Assembly: GCF_026914265.1 (NCBI RefSeq)
Contig: NC_069124.1
Coordinates: 89,680,628-89,744,627 of the forward strand
Origin: Mya arenaria
Taxonomy: Eukaryota; Mollusca; Bivalvia; Myida; Myidae
Direction of reading: 5' to 3'
Length of the DNA stretch: 64,000 bases
Shown here: piece after piece, positions 58,716 to 64,000 of the stretch
How the letters are laid out: each line of letters starts with the position of its first letter
How positions within the stretch are numbered: the first letter of the stretch is position 1
Made by a program: the position numbers and the translations under genes
The notes under the pieces: model-generated
Databases searched by the model: none
What the model saw: only the letters and a program-made list of their open reading frames with translations
Told to the model about the DNA's origin: nothing

Positions 58716-59019
58716 TCAATAATATATATCAGCCCATGTTATTTAATTTAATAAGTTGTTATTTTATTCAAAAAGTCCGCTGAAATCTTTTCTGGTATTT
58801 GAATGCCATATCTTGTCCAGTGGGTGTAAGCCATCCAACTGAAAACAAAACTCCGTTAAGACAAAGAATAAACTATAATCAGTGAAACATCTTATACTTC
58901 TCATATTCTTTTATCTTTTAAAGCAAAAGGGTATTATTTACACATTGAACATTTACAAGATGGACATGTCCAGGTGCGGATCAGCCTTCTAAGTTCCAGG
59001 TAGTTTTGGGAGCACATTA

Positions 59020-59730
59020 TTTCCTATGGGAGGCTGTTCCAAATCTGACTGGCCTCAAAGCGGAAAGAGATTTTCCCATATTTAGTTGTACTTACTGATG
59101 GAACATCTATACAGTTTTCGTATCTTAGATTAAAATTACATGTCTTAAAAGTTACAAGGTTTCGAACATATTCTGGTGAGAAATCATACAGACATTTATA
59201 AGTTTTAATAGCAATGTATCTTACCCTGCTCAAATGTAATGTTGGCAGTTGAACTCTATGAAGAAGATTTTCCTAAGTTGAGGTGTAATCATTAAAAAAG
59301 AATTTAAAGCTCTATATTGAATCTTTTCCAATTTTTCTATGTTAGTCTTTCTATACATAAAAATGCCATACGACAGGACAGGAGTTGGAATTGGATCTGA
59401 TAAAAGATTTAAAGAAAATAAGCTTGGTATTGGTTGTCAAAAAATTGCGTAGTCTTTGAAGAATATTATTGCTTAGCTGATTTTTTGCACATTGTAGAAC
59501 TCTTGGCATCTAATTTAATAAACTTTCTACCTCAACACCTAAAAGTTTCACTTGCTCTTCACAAACAATGGTGTGATTAAGTATATTGAATTGTATTATT
59601 TCTTCAACAGACTTTGAGCCAACTGAAATTGCTTGGAATTTGTCAGGGTTAGCCTGCATTTGATAGGAAGTAAACCAGTTTATCAAAATGTTACTTTCTG
59701 TTTGACACAGTGAGATATCAATTTTATTTC
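59020..59730 (-). mobile_element. LINE fragment related to the one at 45.2-46.6 kb
   Basis: From high to low coordinates: INWFTSYQMQANPDKFQAI with VGSKSV close by, then VKLLGVEVE, then CPVVWHFY, then YKCLYDFSPEYVRNLVTFKT and SFRFEASQIWNSLP. These are the thumb and C-terminal blocks of a CR1/Jockey-type reverse transcriptase, in shifting frames with stops. Same family as 45230-46560. Confidence 0.75.
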
Positions 59731-59759
59731 ACTGATAAATCTCTATTTACCTCCGGAAA

Positions 59760-61229
59760 GCACACAATAAATATGTTTTATTCCTCTTGCTGGAATGGCA
59801 ACAAGTAAATCATTGATGCAAATCACCAAAGAGCACCGGAGAGACTCATTTCAAGCTCTGCTTTTTTTCAATTCGTTATTCTTTTATAATAGTATAACAT
59901 ACCATGTTGCAGTCTGATGTTTGATATGTAGTTTCTGTTTTAACTAAACTAAAGGGCGCGGTAAGATAGCTGATAGTACAGCAGGACATAATTTACTACT
60001 CTTATTGTTTGAAAATGAATTTAGTATTTCAAGTATTTGATGCATTGACTGATAGTGGCTTTATGTCCACCTAAATCAAAGAAGTGAATTTAGAATCAAG
60101 CCTATCGATGGACTTCCCACATCAAAGGACACCGCATGCAGGCATCAAAGATTTGTTATATACTTTGGGGAATCACCATGAACTAACTAATAAAGATGCG
60201 GGCTCTAACCCTCGACAGAGCATCAGCACAAGTACATTTTTGCATTGGTTTTGCATCGAATTAAATCATAGTAAATAACGCCCACAAAGACAGCGATGCT
60301 ACAAACGAATGTCGTTGAAGTGCCGAGAAATGTTCGAAACAGCTTTTGTTGCAAAAGAGATTGTGAACGTGATCTTATTAATTGACTGCCGAGTATATGC
60401 TTTGCAAGTTTTCCTGCACACAGTATAATTATATACTTTAAGTTTAGTAAGAGCGAACATATGATTTAGTACATATTTGAATCGAATTAAATTAATTTCT
60501 ATTTTCGTTTCCATGCTGTTGTACTAATAAAACTAATCTTCCAAAATATACGGTGGGACTTCCTTTAAACACTGAGTGATTTAAGTGGTACTAATATATT
60601 CATCATAAGTGAACTTTATATGAATTATGTTTGAAGTAAATATTTACGTTTAAATTAACACATTTTACATGAATATGCTCTATTAAGTATACTGCAAATA
60701 TATTGTTATTATGCACTCTGCACGATTTTGCCCAAAATTTGAATCCCCCGATGCATTTATCAAGTCATAAACTGAGCTAGTAAAAATTATATTAAGATGT
60801 TCAGTAATGAGATATTACTGCATTATTTATTTTGACCGGGAAGCATTTTAACATAGCGTTATGTGTAATGAATCCATAAAGGAAGGAGAAAGTACAATTC
60901 GTACAATACCGATCCACATTGAATGTAGTGACGAAGTATTGGATTTTATGAAACACAGATGTCATATGCCCACGTTGACCACAATGTCTACCATCGATAG
61001 AAGTTGTGTATGAAGTATTAGACAGTGCTGTGCTCATTAAATGATGCGACATATTTAGCATAATTAAAGATGTTTGTAAGATCGGAAAATGTAAATAACG
61101 AGTTAGTGAGACGTTACCACTATGAATTGCTTAAATAGATGCTTGAAACGAGCATAAAAGGATTATTTGCATGACGTGGTGTTGGTTAAGCGGGTATTTT
61201 GATTGGGTGTGTCGGTTATGTTCCGGCAG
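59760..61229. other. No gene recognised
   Basis: AT-rich sequence ahead of the exon at 61230. A few frames of 60-90 codons, none with splice or domain support. Confidence 0.4.
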
Positions 61230-61332
61230 GACTCACTGTGCTTGCCTCGTGGGTTTCAGATAGACGAGGACCCGCGGCGGGGCGGACGGGAGGATGACTG
61301 CGCCATGTCAACCATTCTTCAACCAACCGCAA
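61230..61332 (+). CDS. Isolated internal exon, protein unknown
   Basis: 103 bp between acceptor CCGGCAG and a strong donor GTGAGT. Only one frame is open: 34 codons starting DSLCLPRGFQIDEDPRRGG, phase 0 in and phase 1 out. GC-rich with coding-type third positions, unlike the AT-rich DNA around it. Acidic and basic residues alternate (DEDPRRGGREDD). Strand, phase and composition make it a plausible continuation of the gene at 49900-51933, 9.3 kb upstream; the rest of the gene would then lie outside the window. Confidence 0.55.
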
Positions 61333-64000
61333 GTGAGTACTCTATAAGACATATCGTGCTTCAGACTAGTCTAATAAAAGACGTTTTATACGGGATTTTT
61401 CCATTTTGCCATATCAAAAATCGTAAAAAATCCGTCAACGTACAATTATTTGGACTAACTTCAGACCAGATACCCGTCTTGCTTTATAAAGTGGGTGAGA
61501 GTCCGTCTGTACCTCACACCTTCTTGTATACAGATACTGGACCCCTACACAGTCTATAACACAAGTCGGACCACCCCGCTGAATAATGCGTTTAACGGGT
61601 TTAAATTATCTAGCTTTGTCTCCTTCGATGCGGCCATGCACGAGCGGTTTCAAGTTTACTATTTATTTCAATAACTTAGTAAAAGGTAATAAAATACGCC
61701 CAAAATGCGCCAATTCGGACAACAAATTGTTAAAATTTTCATGATAGATTACCCCTGAATAACCCTTATCAACGCTTGAAACCATATTAATTTCTGTTCT
61801 GAGAGAGTGGCGCAAGTCAAAAGGTCCGAAAGCCCCCTGAGTTACGCCCCTTCTAATTTCGAATCTTGGATCCGCCCCTGGCATGGGTATTCAGGAGTTT
61901 TTACAGTTTTTTTTTCATTGAAACGAAGCAGAGCTGTCGTAAATCGCGTACATTTCAAATATTTGCTAATCGAGCAACACACGTCCATCATACTAGAGTT
62001 ACCGCTCTCCGCGCCAGCATTGATAGAAGGTGATCTTTACTGAAGTTAATGCACAAAGTTAATGCATACTACGTATAAAAAATAGCAATACAATACCGTG
62101 GGATGGTGTGGTGAGGCTGTGTGGTTGGACAACAATAACAATACAAGACCGTGGGATTGGGTTGTTAGGATCACCTAGTATATTTTTATCCTTAATACAT
62201 ATCTGGTGAAATTTGCATTACTCTGATTAGTCAATTGGAGTTCAATTTTGACACAATCTTCATTTCTCACATACAGGACTGTGGTCAGTCAAACGTTTAG
62301 ATACGGCAGGGGAGGGGGGGGGGGGTATTCAAACAAGTTTACTTCACTAAAGCGATACCACGCTAATCATGACCAGTGGTTTAATTAAGTATGCAAGTTT
62401 GATGCATGTGTATGTTTTATATACAATTTATTTAATCCGGCCTCGTTATTATTCATCCAGATATCCCAGATGTCCTCACACGTCTAACACAGGCTCGGTA
62501 GCCGTTGAGTATCCAGCATTTATGGAAACAAATGGAAAATTGCCTATCTCTGTGTTGTATATCTAGCTACAAGTTACGGTCAGGAGCTCCATAAGGAATT
62601 CCTGTGGGTCGCCCTGTCTGCATTTTACAAAAGGCATTCAATAAATACAAATATTATATACTCCTCAAAATAATGAATACACCCTATTCTGCAGTTGCAA
62701 TATTTTATAAATAACCGGAGGCAATTAAGCACATTTCTTTTGAACGAAATACATTTGGAAGTCACGTGTTCGACATAAGATAAGTACAAAGTATGCCTTT
62801 TGGATTTAAAGGAGAATAAGCTCAGTGGACATCCATGGGGTCAGAGTTTGTAAGCTGCATATATGGACAGTTTCTAAATGCAGATATGATCAACTTAATG
62901 ATAAGGCGGTAATAGACGGCTCGTGGGTTTTTCCATTGGGGTAGGACACAGGCAATCTCATCTTAATTTTACTTGAAACATACAAGCAAATTTAGTTTGC
63001 CATTATGGTGGCATTTATTTATGGGTCAATACAAAAATATGCCGTCTTTTCTTAATGGAAGATGGTTGCCTTGGAAACAAATAAATAATGTTTCGCTACT
63101 TGCTTGTTCAGGAGTATGACACCCTTGGACGCTATGGAATATGTAAACAACGCTGGTATTATAAATCACTATCATGTTGCACATTCTTTCGATTGGTTTT
63201 GTTGGCTAATAAAGCACTGGCAAATAGGGCAAATATGTCGCCTTCCTTACCTCCCTTTTGTCATCATTTAAAAACGTATGTACAGCTTCTGGTTTGCCGG
63301 GGTAAAATAACCGTAAGTCATACTCACGTGTACATATCTTTTTCTAAGGTGAGATACACATCAATTATAATCCGGCACACATGTTCGATTGTGATGGGTG
63401 ATTTATTGCGCGTCATGACGTTATTAAACGCGCATTTTGACGTCAAATTGATTGGTGATTAACATTTTAAGGACTGCAAGGAAAAGCATCAATTATGTGT
63501 TTTCTTTACGAATGGAAAAATCCGCTCTTCTTGCAGGTTGCATGTTTTCGCACGTGCCCTCGGGTCGGATGTATATTCTAATATTGCCCTTTCAATCGGA
63601 ACACCTCGGCCATAAGATTGCCCTTTTGTGATCAGTCTTTGTTTTTGTTCTTATTTGCGTCAAAATTCTTCTTCTTAGCACATACTTCGTAACAGCCAAA
63701 CCTTCAGCCTAATTGTCATAGAATTTGGTCAAAATATGTGCCTTTTGAAATCTAGGTAAAGTCGATTATGGTCATGTCGGGCCCAAATTTCTCGAAAAGT
63801 CTTGGGTTTGTTTTCGAAAAAGCTTAACCATAACAGGTTTAAATCTCTTATTTCTTTTAGACGAAAAACATCCTTGCCTTTGATTTTACATGGCGAAAGT
63901 AATTTATCATGATAATTTTTATAATAATTTATTTTTAAAGTATCAAAACTTTCTAAAATGAGAAAATCGCACAAGTTATACCAAAACGAAATATTGATGA
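61333..64000. other. No gene recognised; scattered repeat scraps
   Basis: Contains a G-run at about 62310-62327, a dispersed fragment ending in GGATCCGCCCCTGGCATG near 61880 and, at 63380-63575, a decayed scrap of the foldback family (GCGCGTCATGACG, then GTGCCCTCGGGTCGGAT). An 81-codon minus-strand frame at 63729-63974 has no recognisable domain. Confidence 0.4.

Overview
The window is animal nuclear DNA. Genes are split by GT-AG introns, the base composition is AT-rich, and mobile DNA is mostly short non-autonomous DNA transposons, LINE fragments and a tRNA-Arg-derived SINE. The dispersed repeats (tRNA-SINE, tandem-core elements ending in a shared GAATAGTCGAG-type tail, foldback hairpins) look like those of bivalve molluscs; the species cannot be told from the sequence.

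Layout. 0-5 kb: a SINE, a decayed reverse-transcriptase relic and a 3.1-kb minisatellite of 25-bp units. 6.0-25.4 kb (minus strand): one multi-exon gene encoding at least 768 residues, with ankyrin repeats, two beta-rich modules that resemble ZU5/UPA domains and a proline-rich C-terminus. I could join every exon with matching splice phases. About half of its length is minisatellite: 34-, 34-, 48- and 45-bp units fill three introns. Two of the arrays are built on the 3' splice site of the next exon, and a TTA-flanked inverted-repeat transposon has landed inside one of them. 28.8-40.8 kb (minus): a complete 13-exon gene for a 927-residue single-pass membrane protein. It has an acidic cytosolic N-terminus with a W14-x-x-V17 LC3-interacting-type motif, a membrane segment near residue 240-260, then a coiled coil and a long charged C-terminal part. 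I read it as a CCPG1/PBXIP1-family ER-phagy receptor. 41-47 kb: transposon graveyard (foldback hairpin elements, a Ty3/Gypsy fossil, a LINE). 48.4-49.3 kb (minus): a two-exon gene for a 164-residue protein I do not recognise. From 49.9 kb (plus): 5' exons of an unrecognised, low-complexity protein; one further clear exon at 61.2 kb may belong to it. 52.5-59.7 kb: LINE pieces and a striking cluster of inverted MITE copies and hairpins around 55.2-57.6 kb. The last 2.7 kb holds no gene I can support.

How things fit: the three left-hand minus-strand genes are independent transcription units. The 164-residue gene and the plus-strand gene lie head to head about 600 bp apart and may share a promoter. 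The most unusual aspect of the window is the way minisatellites have grown out of splice junctions in the ankyrin gene, placing dozens of acceptor-like sites in tandem in front of real exons.
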